Positions 34,701 through 46,337 of a DNA stretch of 64,000 bases are shown one piece after another. The DNA comes from Achatina immaculata (Eukaryota > Mollusca > Gastropoda > Stylommatophora > Achatinidae): positions 784,001-848,000 of the forward strand of contig CM019716.1 of assembly GCA_009760885.1 (NCBI GenBank), in the 5' to 3' direction. Under the pieces are notes generated by a model, which made no database searches, was not told the origin of the DNA, and worked only from the letters and a program-made list of their open reading frames with translations. Made by a program: the position numbers and the translations under genes. The first letter of the stretch is position 1; each line of letters begins with the position of its first letter.

Positions 34701-35115
34701 TCGACTTTGTGTCTTCTTCTACATTATTTGTACTTTTGTGCATATCTTCTCGACGTTGTGTCTTCTTCTGCATTATTTGTACTTTTGTGCATATCTTCTC
34801 GACTTTGTGTCTTCTTCTGCATTATTTGTACTTTTGTGCATATCTGCTCGACTTTGTGTCTTCTTCTGCATTATTTGTACTTTTGTGCATATCTTCTCGA
34901 CTTTGTGTCTTCTTCTGCATTATTTGTACTTTTGTGCATATCTTCTCGACTTTGTGTCTTCTTCTGCATTATTTGTACTTTTGTGCATATCTTCTCGACT
35001 TTGTGTCTTCTTCTGCATTATTTGTACTTTTGTGCATATCTGCTCGACTTTGTGTCTTCTTCTGCATTATTTGTACTTTTGTGCATATCTGCTCGACTTT
35101 GTGTCTTCTTCTGAC
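34701..35115. repeat. 49-bp tandem repeat, about 8 copies
   Basis: Unit begins TCGACTTTGTGTCTTCTTCT and recurs every 49 bases (34701, 34750, 34799, ...). Copies differ mainly by TCTTC/TCTGC. All three + frames stay open because the unit happens to lack stops. Confidence 0.95.
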
Positions 35116-35189
35116 TTTACGTCTCTTCTGTTGATTTATTTCTACTACTATCTCGACTTTACGTCTTCTACATTTATCTGTAATTAATG

Positions 35190-35849
35190 TACTCTAGCAT
35201 CACTAGGCTGCAAACTACATGCACAACAAAAGATAAGATATACTCAGTAGTTCTGTATTAACAAATAGAAACTACGACATATAGAAACGCTACAAACGTC
35301 TACTCACTTGAGTCAGTGGGTCAGTGAGATCATAGCTCTTTTCATTCATCCTGCTCACAAACAAATCACGAATTTCTACCTACACAAGTGGTTAACACTG
35401 TCCACGAACAACAACATTCTTTCATCCGAGAGCAGCTCATTTCCACGCTGAACCGCGCCCTTTCAGTTTAGCATCCAACCCATGACTGAAGAATTCTTAG
35501 TCTTTTTGGCCTTATATACTAAGCACCCCCCTCCCAGGAATTTTCAGTTCCAACAACTGTTGTTTCATTGACACTAGGAATTTTCTATTCTTAAACAAGG
35601 TCGATTGGTCATCACGTGAAGTGACCATATCCTTGGCCTAGAGTAACAAGTTTAGCCACTGAAACTGTCTCCGTGCAAACCATCATTATCTTACACTTTT
35701 TTTTCACAGGATCGTTAAAACGAACGATAATTTGCTACTCATTTCCCTCCTCCTCCACCCCTTCCATTTCTCTCCCCCCGCCCTCAAAAATCGTGGGTGC
35801 TAAATAAAACATTGACACATTTTACATAATCTAATACTGTGATATTCTT
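35190..35849. other. Unassigned sequence
   Basis: Nothing recognised apart from short C-rich stretches. Confidence 0.4.
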
Positions 35850-36215
35850 CAGCATGTCCCTTAGAGAACATTCCTTCCCTAACACCTCCCTTGAAGGCTT
35901 CTCAGTTGTAAGCAGATACCCTGCTAATGATGCATCCATTCGCAAATCATTAACATTGTCTTGTTGTCGTCTTCACTTTTACTCTTTCTTTTTGCCATTG
36001 TGTACCCTTCCAAGACAGTCTTCTCCAAACGTTTAATATGTCCGAAATACTAAAGTTGTTTCTGTTTAATCTTCTTCACTAACCAACCTTCTTCAATATT
36101 GAACTCGTATAGTATGCGTAATTCTTTTCTTTTTGTGTCGATGATATTTGTAGGACTCTTCTACAGCATTTGCATTCAGCGGTACTGATGAGATTTTTAT
36201 CTGCTTTGTTAGGTG
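35850..36215 (-). mobile_element. LINE-C diverged 3' fragment
   Basis: Recognisable as the same 3' region as the copies at 14946 and 19685 (CATGTCCCTTAGAGAAC..., then the LINE C-terminal coding part) but clearly more diverged. Tail not obvious. Confidence 0.7.
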
Positions 36216-36234
36216 ACAAAATCTTACTAAATCC

Positions 36235-36440
36235 GAGTACTAAATATTACTAAATATCTTGCTGTGTCCGCATAAGTGAGATATCCTATTGTGTCCGATC
36301 AAGTGAGATATCTTATTATGTCTGTATAAGTGAGATGTCTTGCTGTATCCCGATAAGCGACATATCTTATTATAGCGGACAAGTGAGATATTTCATTATG
36401 TCAGGATCAGTAAAATATCTTATTGTGTCAGGAAACTGGG
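36235..36440. repeat. Degenerate ~29-bp tandem repeat
   Basis: About seven units of the form TGTCCGATAAGTGAGATATCTTATTA with many substitutions. No coding content. Confidence 0.8.
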
Positions 36441-36734
36441 AACACGTTATTATTTTGGAAAGATGAACGTAGGTTACTATTGTTGGAAATACTGGCCCAG
36501 CAACGCAAGTCAGATTTAAAAAAAAAAAAGATAGGATATTTGCGATAGTAAACACTCAAGAGATATCCGATAGAAAGGCTAGAAATATATGTCTGAATAT
36601 GACTATGGGTGATTGTGGAGGATTCTGAAGCATAAGCTACTCATACAGTAGACGTCTTGGTCTTTAATGGCAGAACTATCTATATTCTCTCGGCCTCTTC
36701 CAGACTGACTTAAGACAGTGCTGTCTTGTCTTGT

Positions 36735-37360
36735 CTTATCTTCTTCCTCATATACCTTTCAATGTTGAGTTGACAGACATCTTGATGTGGCTCAACGATT
36801 TGCTTCATATAACGAGATATTTAAAATATCTCTGTTTCCTAAATATTCATGTAGTTTGAATGTTTTCTGTGGTATACTGTCAGGTGGTAGCTGTGTGACG
36901 TGACCAAACCTTTTGACTTCCTGTTTCTGGATGCAGTTTTGTGTTGGTGTTACTACAATCTTTGTCCTGACGGTGTCGTTTCTGATTTCCTTTCTTTTTG
37001 TTGCATTTGGTATTCTCCTTAAACACCTCATTTCTCACGAAGATTTTCCTTTTACGTTTAGCTGCTGCTGTCCTTGTAGGCACTGACGGCATAGAGCTGT
37101 CAGGAAAACTTTGTTAAACAGTGCTCTTTCTGTTTCAAATTTTAATGTATTTGTTTTCCAGGAAAAGTGCCATTTGTTCAGTGACCTGATTTATCACATC
37201 TGTTCACAATTTCAGCATTGTATTTCCTAGATAATGATAATATATTACCTAGAGATATGAAATGCGTCACTTGTTTCAAAGCATGATTTTCCAGGAATAT
37301 TTCTCCACAGGCAATAGTCATAACTTCCATTTTTTTTCGACACTGATTTTCAAATTGCGG
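36735..37360 (-). mobile_element. Old LINE remnant (RTE-like C-terminal region)
   Basis: A minus-strand frame has MRCLRRIPNATKRKEIRND and KRFGHVTQLPPDSIPQK (37031-36792). This is the conserved R-R...RN..R......I.....GH..R segment after the reverse transcriptase. Upstream bases read QVTHFISLGN, the FKYLG equivalent. It is heavily broken and ends about 80 bp before the receptor exon at 37439. Confidence 0.7.
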
Positions 37361-37438
37361 TTTTTATAATGTTATCGGAAGCACAAATTCTGTAATCCTC
37401 AAAGCTAACTTCTGTTGCCATGAACTTATTTCTTTTAG

Positions 37439-37590
37439 TTATGCTCAGTGGACGCTGTTTCAGACAAACAGGAATATCCAACGTTTGTCAGAACCTTCCC
37501 ATCTGCAGACGCCATCATCACGCCGGTTGTGTCTCTCCTGCAACACTTCAGCTGGAATAAGTTTTCCATCATCTATGGGAAATCCGCCAA
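37439..37590 (+). CDS. Receptor guanylyl cyclase, ANF-receptor domain exon 1 of 5 seen
   Basis: About 50 codons, read from the first base. They carry a C-S...SDK segment followed by YPTFVRTFPSAD and then LLQHFSWNKFSIIYG. This is the family pattern of a cysteine-containing loop, a YPTF.RT strand, and the H..W..F.II.. start of the second lobe. The acceptor is the pyrimidine-rich stretch ending TTTTAG at 37438; reading further upstream meets that TAG in frame, so the exon cannot extend. The donor is GTAAGT at 37591. The exon ends with two bases of a codon (phase 2), completed exactly by the exon at 45478. An internal CAG at 37461 is a possible alternative acceptor but would remove conserved SD residues. 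Confidence 0.8.
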
Positions 37591-39169
37591 GTAAGTACTG
37601 ACCTTTCTCGTCGTAGATAAGCTTTTTTTCCTTTTAACTTTTAACCTAATATGAGCGGTTAAAAAAGAGTTAAATACGCATTGAAAGAAGCGCCTGGTCT
37701 TGTGTTAGCACTAGGACCTTCTGGACTCCGGTTATTAACGTGGAAAGAGAAGAGAAAGTCTGCCTATCTGGAAATCATGCGGAGATTAAGACTATGGTGT
37801 TAGATGAATGGGAAGATGAAATAACCTCATCATCGACTGATTTAGGATCCTACTTATGGATTTCGAGATATTTTGGTTCTGTATGATTATATACTATGCT
37901 ATCTGAAACTGCAAAAAAAAAACCCACTGCCTTGAGGATGGCTCAGAAAGCCAAAAGCTAGGCACTGGACAGCGTAAGTTTCATTTTGAAGAGAAAACTT
38001 TTGACAAGTACTTCATGTATAAGCGAACTAAAATTTACTTATTCCTCGACATATAAGACCAAGCTTACAATGTACTGCATAGATTGCACTCAAAAGTATA
38101 ACTCTTTCGGAAGAAATTTTCTTCTAGGGAGAAAAAAACATATTCACTTTAGGCAGACGGTTTAAGCAACTTTTATCCCCTTACCTGAAAATCAGCCATC
38201 TTGTTTTACATCTTCCCCCCCCCCCCCCTAATAAAGTACCCGTGTCTGAGGTCGAAGTTCCATTAAAACTGTTTACCGTTCCGATAAGACAACAGTGAGA
38301 GAAACATTGAGAGACAAATAAAAAAAGCAGATATTGTAAACAGATAACAAATTTGACAAACATACTTAAGCAAAATAGAGGAATATACAGCCGGGTGAAA
38401 GATGATTATTTTATGAAGGCTTTTGTACAAGATTCCTTTATAGGTCGGTAAAGTATGTAAGGCAGTAATGGAACTATGATGACAACAGATGCTACAGCTT
38501 GGACGTACGATAACAACGGCTGTAAGAAACAATCCAACAGTAGCCAGGTTCTGTAAGTCCACAGTGGTACCAAACGCTGGAGTCTCAACACTTCATGTGA
38601 CGATTCAGGCAATATTTAATAATGAACATGATATTGATGGTGGATCTCTGAGTGATATGGATAGTGGGTCTATGAATGACGTTGATGATGGTAGCATCTG
38701 ATAGCTCAAATTCCTGGTGGAACGTACATGAATACAAATACAATGGCAACAGAAAACATATGCCAGCGGTTCAACTATCAAAAAAACGAAACACAGCCTC
38801 TTGTCTTGTACGTTAAGTCGTTCTCTAACTTGTGTCTCCAGTCTCACAAATAAAAAACTCAAAAATCTCTCTCCCCTCCCCTTTTTTACAATTCTTGTGA
38901 CCCCTGAGTTTCCACTCGAGGCTCCTGCAAGAAGTGATATCCAGTTATAGGAGATCAGATCAGCCCTTAAATAGCAACTTTAATCTGGAAAACAAGGGAA
39001 GTAACAATGAAATACAAACACGCTATGCAGCTGACTGTTTTCTCTGATGCCCAGTGATGGTGAAGACTGACTGTCATGGCTTTCCTCGTTTTTTCAAGAT
39101 GGTGTTCTACCTAAGAGTAATCATGACACGTTCTCAGTCCAGGACACTACCACAAGTATCATATTATAT
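37591..39169. other. Receptor gene intron, first part
   Basis: Low-copy-looking sequence with a C12-14 run at 38215-38228; no exon with matching phase found. Confidence 0.5.
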
Positions 39170-39560
39170 ATATATATATAGAGAGAGAGAGGGAGGGGGG
39201 ACGGAAAGAAAGAACTTTATTTTCTGGCACATAGACAGACAAGCAGTCAGGATGATAGACAGACAGAAAGAAAGAAATTTGCTTTCAGGTACACAGAAGG
39301 ACAGGCAGGCAGGTAGACAGACTGCCAGGCAGACAGATAGATAAACAGACAGACAGACAGAAAAGCAAATAAATATACAGAAGGAACATTACTTTCAGAC
39401 ACACAGACCTACAGGCAAGCAGATAGACAGACAGATAGAGAGGCAGGCATTTAGACAGACAAACACTCAGAGAAGGACAGGCAGACAGAAAGATAGACAG
39501 AAAGAAGGAACATTATTTTCAGACAGACAGGTAGGCAAAAAGACAGACGGGCTGACATAC

Positions 39561-39649
<89 letters not shown>

Positions 39650-39900
39650 GTCAGACACGTAGACATACAGACAAACAGACAGACCGTCAGACAAGAGAGA
39701 GACTGACAGACAGGTAGATAGAGAAAGAAGAAACTTTATTTTCAGACATACATATGGACAGGCGGGCAGACAGATATACAGACAGACAGACAGACAGACA
39801 GAGAGGCAGGCGGGTAGACAGAAAGACAGATAGGCAGACAAAGAGAAAGACAGACAGACAGGCAGCAGACAGAAAGGCAGACAGACAAAAGATAGATGGA
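39170..39900. repeat. Compound (GAGA)(CAGA)(GATA) microsatellite
   Basis: Tetranucleotide tract with pure (GATA)n at 39562-39650, surrounded by CAGA-rich sequence in which a block with GAAAGAA...CTTTATTTTCAGA recurs several times. Both strands give spurious long frames. Confidence 0.95.
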
Positions 39901-40397
39901 TTACTGCCCTATTATCTTGTGTTCAGCCAGTGTAGGCTCGCCTTTCACTCGCCGTCTCGAGATTTTCCATTCTTTAAGGCACAGTGACTTTGCTTCAAAT
40001 CCGTACGTTATATACGCCTGGAGATGTTCAATTCTACATGTAAAATACAACTCGAATACGCAAACTCTAACATCCCGATATACATAATGTGTGGAGATAA
40101 ACGACAAATGAAACGAGTTGGCATTTTCACGATGGAGTTGTTCCCCCTCAATCAATTTATCTTCCGAGTATTATATGGAAGAATCAATCCAGTGCTTAAT
40201 CTAGTGTCAAAGCATCACTTTATTTAATGCAAATATAACGGTATTTATTGTCTTCTCTGTACTGAGTTTGTCACTTATTTCTTTAACTTCCAATAACCTG
40301 TAACCAATATTTTTTATTAGAAATTATTCAGTCGAAGATAAAGACAAGAGCCATGTTTACAGTACTAAAATAGAATGGTATAGTATGGTATGTGCCA

Positions 40398-40605
40398 AGA
40401 CACGACACTAATTAAAGTACTTCGCAATTGCGTAAAGCCGCCACCCAAGTGATAAACTGTACTACTTTTTCTTCCTCTATCTACTGATTACATCTGAGGA
40501 ATTTTAATGTGTAACAGAGAACGAACACATTTCAACAGTTTGAGAACCACTGACTCTGAAATTGATAATAGCAATTACACATATTTATCAAAACACCAGT
40601 AGCTT
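40398..40605 (-). repeat. Dispersed repeat R1, copy 1
   Basis: Matches 49550-49756 in reverse orientation over about 200 bp, including the block with GGTTCTCAAACTGTTGA and GTAGTACAGTTTATCA. Interrupted beyond 40717 by the modular element. Type of element unknown. Confidence 0.7.
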
Positions 40606-40727
40606 TAAAACGGCAATTTGGTTATATTACTTATTTCAGTTTATCCGCTATGGTTATTTCAACTGAGTAACGCATTTTTCCTGCTGAGTATATTCAGTGT
40701 TGAGTATCTATTGAGTATCTATAAGTT

Positions 40728-42038
40728 CTTCTTCTTCTTCTTCTTCGTTCACTTCTACCACCAAAAACCGCACTGTGAACCTACTGAATTCACGCATGTG
40801 GTCCTCGTTAGGTCCCGTGGTCCCCTGTGTGGTCCAAAATAGACCACACGAGTTCCACGAAAGGACCACAAGGGGTTCAGAGTATCACAGTGCTTTAGCC
40901 TGTGTTCTTGGTGGGTCTCGGAAGCGGGATTGCGTGACACCGTGGTTTTCATTGCACCAGTTTGGTCTAGGGTTGGACTTTCTCACCGGAAGACCTCGAC
41001 GTGTTTGGAATATCAGTGCATCCCCGCTGGGTGAGAGGCGTAAGCCCACCCAGGTCCGAGTTGGACTTTCTCACCGGAAAACCTCGACGTGTTTTGAGAT
41101 ACCCGTGTATCACCGCCGGGTGAGAGGTGGTTGCCCATCCAGTCCAGGGTTGGACTTTCTCACCGGAAAACCTCAGCGTGATTAGGATACGCAGACATCC
41201 CCGCCGGGTGAGAGGTGGTTGCCTATCTAGACTTCCCTGGTCCAGTGTCTCCGACTTCAGCATTTTGCGGTCGTGGCCGCTACCCTTCCTAGTTGTGACC
41301 AGGATGGAGCTTTTGTCCAGGAGGACGAATCCTCGCCACTAGTGACTTCTACCCCTGGGTTGAGCCGGTTTAGGCATTTCCCAGTATGGGCGTGTTTGGG
41401 ACGGGACCGACCTCTAGGGCAGAGGTACTGTGACATTCATAGCCTTCAAGATTCACCCCTGGTAAGAGCCGGTTTAGGCAAAATTCACCAGTATGGGTGT
41501 TTATCAGGCGTTACCGACCTCTAGAGCGGAGGTGGCATGACATGTCTAGCCATCGAGTTCCAACCCTGGTGTGTGCCGGTTTAGGCATATTTCACCAGTG
41601 TAGGTGTATTTCGGACGTAGGCGGCCTCTAGAGCAGAGGCGCCGTGGTATAGCTCTCGTGGCGATACTACTGGACATACCAGGTTAAACTTCACTTTCCA
41701 CCACCTTTTCCCAATGGCGCCGCACAGCAACCTTTATTTCCGCATTTACTTCCTTAACCGGGAGGAGCTTCACTCCACGCGCGGCATTTGAAGAGTCAAG
41801 CCAGCAGTGACTTAACCTCTGGGACAAGCCGGTTCATGCATTTCACCCGATATGACTGCACTCAGGACGTGGCCGACCTCCAGACCAGAGGTGCCGTGAT
41901 TTGACTGTTTGCTTCGATTTATCCTTTCAACCACCTTTTCCGCAGTGATGCTGCGCAGCAACCTCATTTGCAAATTTCTTCATTGGCCGGGAAGAGCACC
42001 GCTCCACGCACGGCAGCTGAAGATCTCGCCAACAGCGC
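40728..42038 (-). mobile_element. Modular non-coding retroelement, copy 3
   Basis: Nearly identical to copy 2 over its length but starts about 250 bp later at the 5' side, as expected for a 5'-truncated retrocopy. Flanks carry an 11-bp duplication ATCTATAAGTT (40717-40727 and 42039-42049), and the tail is (TTC)n on the + strand. Gamma modules start at 40972, 41060 and 41149; beta modules are anchored at 41364, 41468, 41575 and 41828. The spacings equal those of copy 2. It lies in an intron of the receptor gene, antisense to it. Confidence 0.88.
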
Positions 42039-42254
42039 ATCTATAAGTTGACCTTTACAAACATAAAAGCCAATATACTAATCTCCACAAATTTTGCATA
42101 TTAAATCCTTTTGACCTAGAAGAGGCTGCAGTTGGCGTTAAGAAAATATCTTATACCCGATGATAATTATCTGTAGGTAGCGAAGTCAGAATTTTAAACT
42201 TTCTCGAGAGAGTCACACTGCCATAAGACAACAATATTGTGAATTGTTGCTTCA

Positions 42255-42335
42255 TCGCGATTGGCATCAATGGTGTAGGGATTAAATGCTACTTACCTGG
42301 CATATGAGTGACCTGGTTTCTATTTCCAGTCGATG
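42255..42335 (+). repeat. Degenerate tRNA-like sequence
   Basis: ATGGTGTAGGGATTAAATGC and GGTTTCTATTTCCAG are arranged like the A and B boxes of the SINE head at 19574. It is too decayed to be sure. Confidence 0.35.
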
Positions 42336-42429
42336 AACATTTTATTTTACTTGTTTTGCTGTTTTTTAAAAACATTTTATTTCTTAGAATTTTTTTTTTT
42401 AAATGTGCACCATCCCAGTTTATCTAGGT

Positions 42430-42660
42430 AATCCTGTCGTGCCTTAGAGGCACATAGGGGGATGGTGTTACTGCCCATATTTTCCTTGACTTGTCAGCAC
42501 ACTAGAGGGTGATATGATCAGTATCACGCCTGGCCGCCTGGTACCCATTTCTACAGCTGGGTGACTGAAGTGCCTCCGGCCGGATTCGAACCCCCGACTA
42601 CATAGACCATATTCCTTGATTACGACTATTCCCCTGTTACAGAGCCCAGTGATCACGCAA
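42430..42660 (-). repeat. tRNA-derived SINE-like repeat
   Basis: On the minus strand GGGGTTCGAATCC (42582-42594) is a good B box preceded by a tRNA-like 5' part. Downstream lies a block with CACTTCAGTCACCCAGCTG and TGGGTACC resembling the body of widespread invertebrate SINEs. Confidence 0.6.
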
Positions 42661-43159
42661 CATAGTCTATATGCTATGTTCTCATTGCAGACCTTTCCAT
42701 CTTTGTTCTCTCTAGAAATATCAACCTGTGCTACTTTTGAAGCACCACAGTCGTGTCGGATCTGAAGTAGGTTTCTGTGAAAGGTTTAAGTCCTCTAAAC
42801 AAGTAGATTTTTTATTCCCCGCTACCATCAAGCCGTGATTGAAGGAACAGAACAGCTTGTAACTAGAAGCACCACATAGAAGTGGTACAGGGTCTTAGCC
42901 ATCTCATGTTTATATGAACTACTCAAATGAACACAAAGCAGTCAACAGGATAATTTTATTTAAACGAATGGGAATGTAGAAAGTGATAAATTTAAAAAAA
43001 ACCGAACTTCTATAAATGATGATGATGATGATAGGACGTAGATAGACAGACAGGCAAACTGGTAGAGAGACAAACAGACAAGCTAATAGACAAACAAATA
43101 GATAGAGACATTAAGACAGACAGACAGATAGACAGACAGACCCTCAGACAGATAGATTA

Positions 43160-43187
43160 CTCGGACAATACCGGGTACCTCTGCTAG
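43160..43187 (+). mobile_element. Helitron-type 3' terminus
   Basis: Hairpin-like CTCGGACAATACCGGG followed by TACCTCTGCTAG and T. It resembles the 3' ends of the elements ending at 33057 and 34564. The preceding 43036-43150 is (CAGA)-rich. Confidence 0.6.
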
Positions 43188-43231
43188 TATAATCTGTTAG
43201 AGACCCAGGATTTCTGCAAGCACAGTTTCCC

Positions 43232-43345
43232 CGGGATGGTGTGAGAGGAGATAACCAGCTGAACTGATGGCCTGCATGAAGGATCGGGTACTCTGGAGAA
43301 GCAAAAGAGCCAACGCCAGTCGGCACGGCACATGATGATGATGAT
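43232..43345 (+). mobile_element. LINE-A 3' terminal fragment
   Basis: About 115 bp matching the last part of LINE-A (the CERRSPTELMACMKDR coding region and GGCACGGCACATGATG end) with a (GAT)n tail. Located 45 bases after a Helitron-type 3' terminus at 43160-43187. Confidence 0.75.
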
Positions 43346-43349
43346 GAAA

Positions 43350-43460
43350 GTTTCCCCACCGCCATTTCTAAGTGTCACATTTATCTCCCCACCACCAGTT
43401 CTAAGCGTCACATTTATCTCCCCACCGCCAGTTCCAAGTGTCACATTTATCTCTCCACGG
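43350..43460. repeat. ~36-bp tandem repeat, three copies
   Basis: Unit CCCACCGCCAGTTCTAAGTG followed by TCACATTTATCTC. Confidence 0.85.
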
Positions 43461-43859
43461 ACTGTTTGCCTTGCCAACCTCTGACACCAGAATATTTTCT
43501 TCACTAAAAATTACTAGCCTCGCACAATTTCGGCACAGCGCTCTTTGCTTGTGCTGTTTCTTTTAATAGTGCGTGTTAGTTAACTTTGTTTTTAGACATA
43601 AACAATTTTTTACATGCATTTTGTATATTATGCTCTTATTTTGTCATGCATTTGATTATGAATCTTTTTCATCGCCTTTTCACTGTTTTCCTGAATGATT
43701 AATATATCCTAAATTTCGCTGTTTGTTGGGGGTAGATTGATCTATGATGTGCTGAGCCTGATATCTATTGTGTTGTTGTACTGTGTCTGATGTGTTTATG
43801 CTCTAGTACTGCTGGTTTGATTTTGTTTCTCATGGATCTTGCGGTTTGTGTCCTTACTT

Positions 43860-44131
43860 GCTGTATTTGTCTAAGTTTGTGTTCTTAATACTTGTTGCAT
43901 TAGTCTAAGTTTTTTTTTCATACTTGTATTAGTCTAGATCTGGGTTCTTCATACTTGTTGTATTTGTCTAAGTTTGTGTTCTTCATACTTGTTGTATTTG
44001 TCTAAGTTTGTGTTCTTCATACTTGTTGTATTAGTCAAAGTTTGTTTTCTTCATACTTGTTGTATCAGTCTAAATTTGTTTTCTTCGTGTTTATTGTATC
44101 AGTCTAAGCCGATGTTGATCATCTTAATGTA
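43860..44131. repeat. ~35-bp tandem repeat
   Basis: Units of TTGTATTTGTCTAAGTTTGT plus GTTCTTCATAC, about seven degenerate copies. The last unit forms the left arm of the inverted repeat at 44090-44222. Confidence 0.8.
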
Positions 44132-44222
44132 TGCTCTTGTATACTATGATGTAGAAAAACTACACTTAATAACAACAGCTTACATTAAGGTGATCAACAC
44201 CGGCTTAGACTGATACAATAAA
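44090..44222. repeat. Long inverted repeat, 42-bp arms
   Basis: Left arm 44090-44131 and right arm 44181-44222 are reverse complements at 40 of 42 positions, with a 49-bp spacer. Left arm begins TTTATTGTATCAGTCTAAGC. Confidence 0.9.
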
Positions 44223-44844
44223 TCTACGTGTTGTTGTTATTTACCCAGTATCTTCTGGTGTAGTTTTCTGGTGGACTGTTGGACTGTTCCGACTTCAGTT
44301 TTTTAAACATTATTTTAACGTATTAACTCTTTCGATACCACGTAAAAAAACACGGACGTTACGTTGAGTAAAAACACGGCCTCCTGTAGCTGCCAACAAT
44401 CTATGTCTGACTTCTTGCGTCAGGGTTGGCGAACTACAGCCAGACAGAACCACGTGGCACCTCACCGGTGGTAGCCTCAGTACCAGGCTCAGTTTTTCCC
44501 CTAAGGGATCAGGGATCGCTACAGCCCCCATAGTGGCGGGAGTCAGCTAAAGAAGCCCCAGATTTTCCCGCCTTTTTTTAGCTACTCTCGGAGTCTGCAG
44601 AAAGACTCGACTTAACCCACTGCGTATTCGATACCATGTGTGTGGTCCAACATCTTCACCGTATCAACTACATATAACATCTTGTTCGCTGTTTCAGGGA
44701 GACAGAGAACAACAACATCGTGTGCTTTCATTTGAGGAACGACAACAACATATTTTCTTTCACGTGTTTTTTTTAATTTCATGTGTGTTTTTTTTCATTG
44801 CATTTGTTGTGTGGTTTTTATCCTGCTGTTATTATTTATTATAT
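44223..44844. other. Receptor intron, unassigned GC-richer block
   Basis: 44330-44640 is GC-richer than its surroundings. TTCGATACCA occurs near both ends (44331, 44629), suggesting a small unrecognised element. Confidence 0.35.
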
Positions 44845-45090
44845 GTTGGTCACTTGATGAGAAGAAATGATCCCAAAATAAGGTATCAAGTGGAACACAA
44901 CAGGCCAAAGAAAAAGAGGCAGATCGCGTGAAACTCTGAAGAGTACATTGTTAAGAGAAGCCAAATTAACAGGCATAAAATCCCTTCATGAGGTTGAAAG
45001 ACTCGCTGAAGACAGGAAAAATTGGCGAACTACTTTGCGAGCCCTATGTGAAGTTTAACGGCACGGGAAGGATATAAGATATAAGATAAG
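44845..45090 (+). mobile_element. LINE-B 3' end, short
   Basis: A 5'-truncated + strand copy of about 245 bp, from the VGHLMRRND codons to GGCACGGGAAGGATATAAG with a (GATATAA)-like tail. It shows the true 3' tail of this family. Lies in the receptor gene intron. Confidence 0.87.
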
Positions 45091-45477
45091 ATATTATTTG
45101 TACTTGGTTGTTTCGGTTTGTCGTGCACGTTTATATTCTGCGTTCAGTTTTATCTACTTTGATGTTATTTATGTTGACTATTGGTGTTCTTATGTGTTTT
45201 TATATATTGCGACTTTTAAATGGTTAGTTACAGTCTGAGGTTATTTTAATCTGTTTTTTTTTTTTGTTTACTAGTTATTTTGGTTTTATTCTTTACAGCC
45301 CTTGCTGCTATTTCGTATTTGGTTGCATTTTCCCGCACACCATTTCTCCATCTTTGAGTTAATTAATTCCGCTGTTTTTGTTGTTGTTGTTGTACTACGT
45401 ACCTGAATTAACGTTTATATGTGAAGTTCAGACGTCCTTGTCAGGAAACACTCATGCTCGTGCACATTCTCACGCAG

Positions 45478-45635
45478 CAAAATGGACGAGAACTTGGCAG
45501 AGACACTGAAAGATGCTGCTGGGCGCTATGGTATGACGGTCAACCACATGAGACACTACAGCGACCGGGAGCTGGTGACGAATTCTGGGGAAATTTTCTC
45601 AAAGATTGTTCAGGAAACTTACGTAGACACAAGAA
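45478..45635 (+). CDS. Receptor guanylyl cyclase, ANF-receptor domain exon 2 of 5 seen
   Basis: The first base completes the codon left open by the previous exon; the frame then reads about 52 codons beginning KMDENLAETLKDAA and ending VQETYVDTR. The E-N-LAETL..AA...MTVNH pattern is the helix-strand step of the second lobe in receptor guanylyl cyclases. The acceptor is CTCACGCAG ending at 45477 and the donor is GTAAGA at 45636, leaving phase 1. An ATG near the exon start could be mistaken for an initiation codon, but the matching phase with the upstream exon shows it is internal. Confidence 0.85.
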
Positions 45636-46294
45636 GTAAGAAGCCTTATCTGTGTGCTGTGCGTGTTCGTATGTGTGTGTTTCGTCTCCTGTCTCTTAAT
45701 GCCAGTGTCTTGTTTTTTTGTGTGTGTGTTGATAACATGTGTGTATGTATAGAAGGACGAATCTAGAATGTTTTCCCTTCCTATGAGATATCAATTCAAA
45801 ACCCGCTGCGCTGTTCTGTCATCTTGTCTCTGCTGTCAGTCCTGTTGTATAGTTTTTGTATTTGCTATTTTCTTCTTCTTGTTTTATCAGTGAATTCATC
45901 TTGTCTTCAAATCTGTGACTGTCTTGCTGTCTACGTCTGGAATGTCCAAATTCAAAATGTCCCAAGGGCCAAAATTGTATTCACGAATCGAGAGGCGGAT
46001 TGTGTAAAGAATATGTTTTTCATGTTGTGCTCCCCTACAAGTGTCATGTAAAGTTAACGCCTCTGATTGTTTTGATACCCGAGCATACAGGGTGAATTCC
46101 CCTGACATATGAACACATATTTTCTCATGATTTTGGGCTTGTTTGGAAAAGGCGTGGGATGTGTGAGAGAGATCTGAACATGATTTTTAAGTTAGTCGTT
46201 TTCGGAGTCTTCTTCCTAGTTTGTGTTCAGACTCTTCGTCTAACGTCATGTGACAGAGATCGTGTTTTGTATTGAGTTGTGATGTGAATGTTCA

Positions 46295-46297
<3 letters not shown>

Positions 46298-46337
<40 letters not shown>

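Noticed and set aside
34667..35187. Cysteine-rich protein frames of 135-155 codons
   Set aside because: All three frames are open from one 49-bp tandem unit; no support for any of them as a gene.
37464..37590. Alternative acceptor for receptor exon 1 at the CAG ending 37463
   Set aside because: It would drop conserved residues before the YPTF strand and change the phase; TTTTAG at 37438 has the better pyrimidine tract.
39451..39841. Frames rich in Tyr-Leu-Ser-Ile on the minus strand
   Set aside because: Encoded by (GATA)n and (CAGA)n microsatellite.
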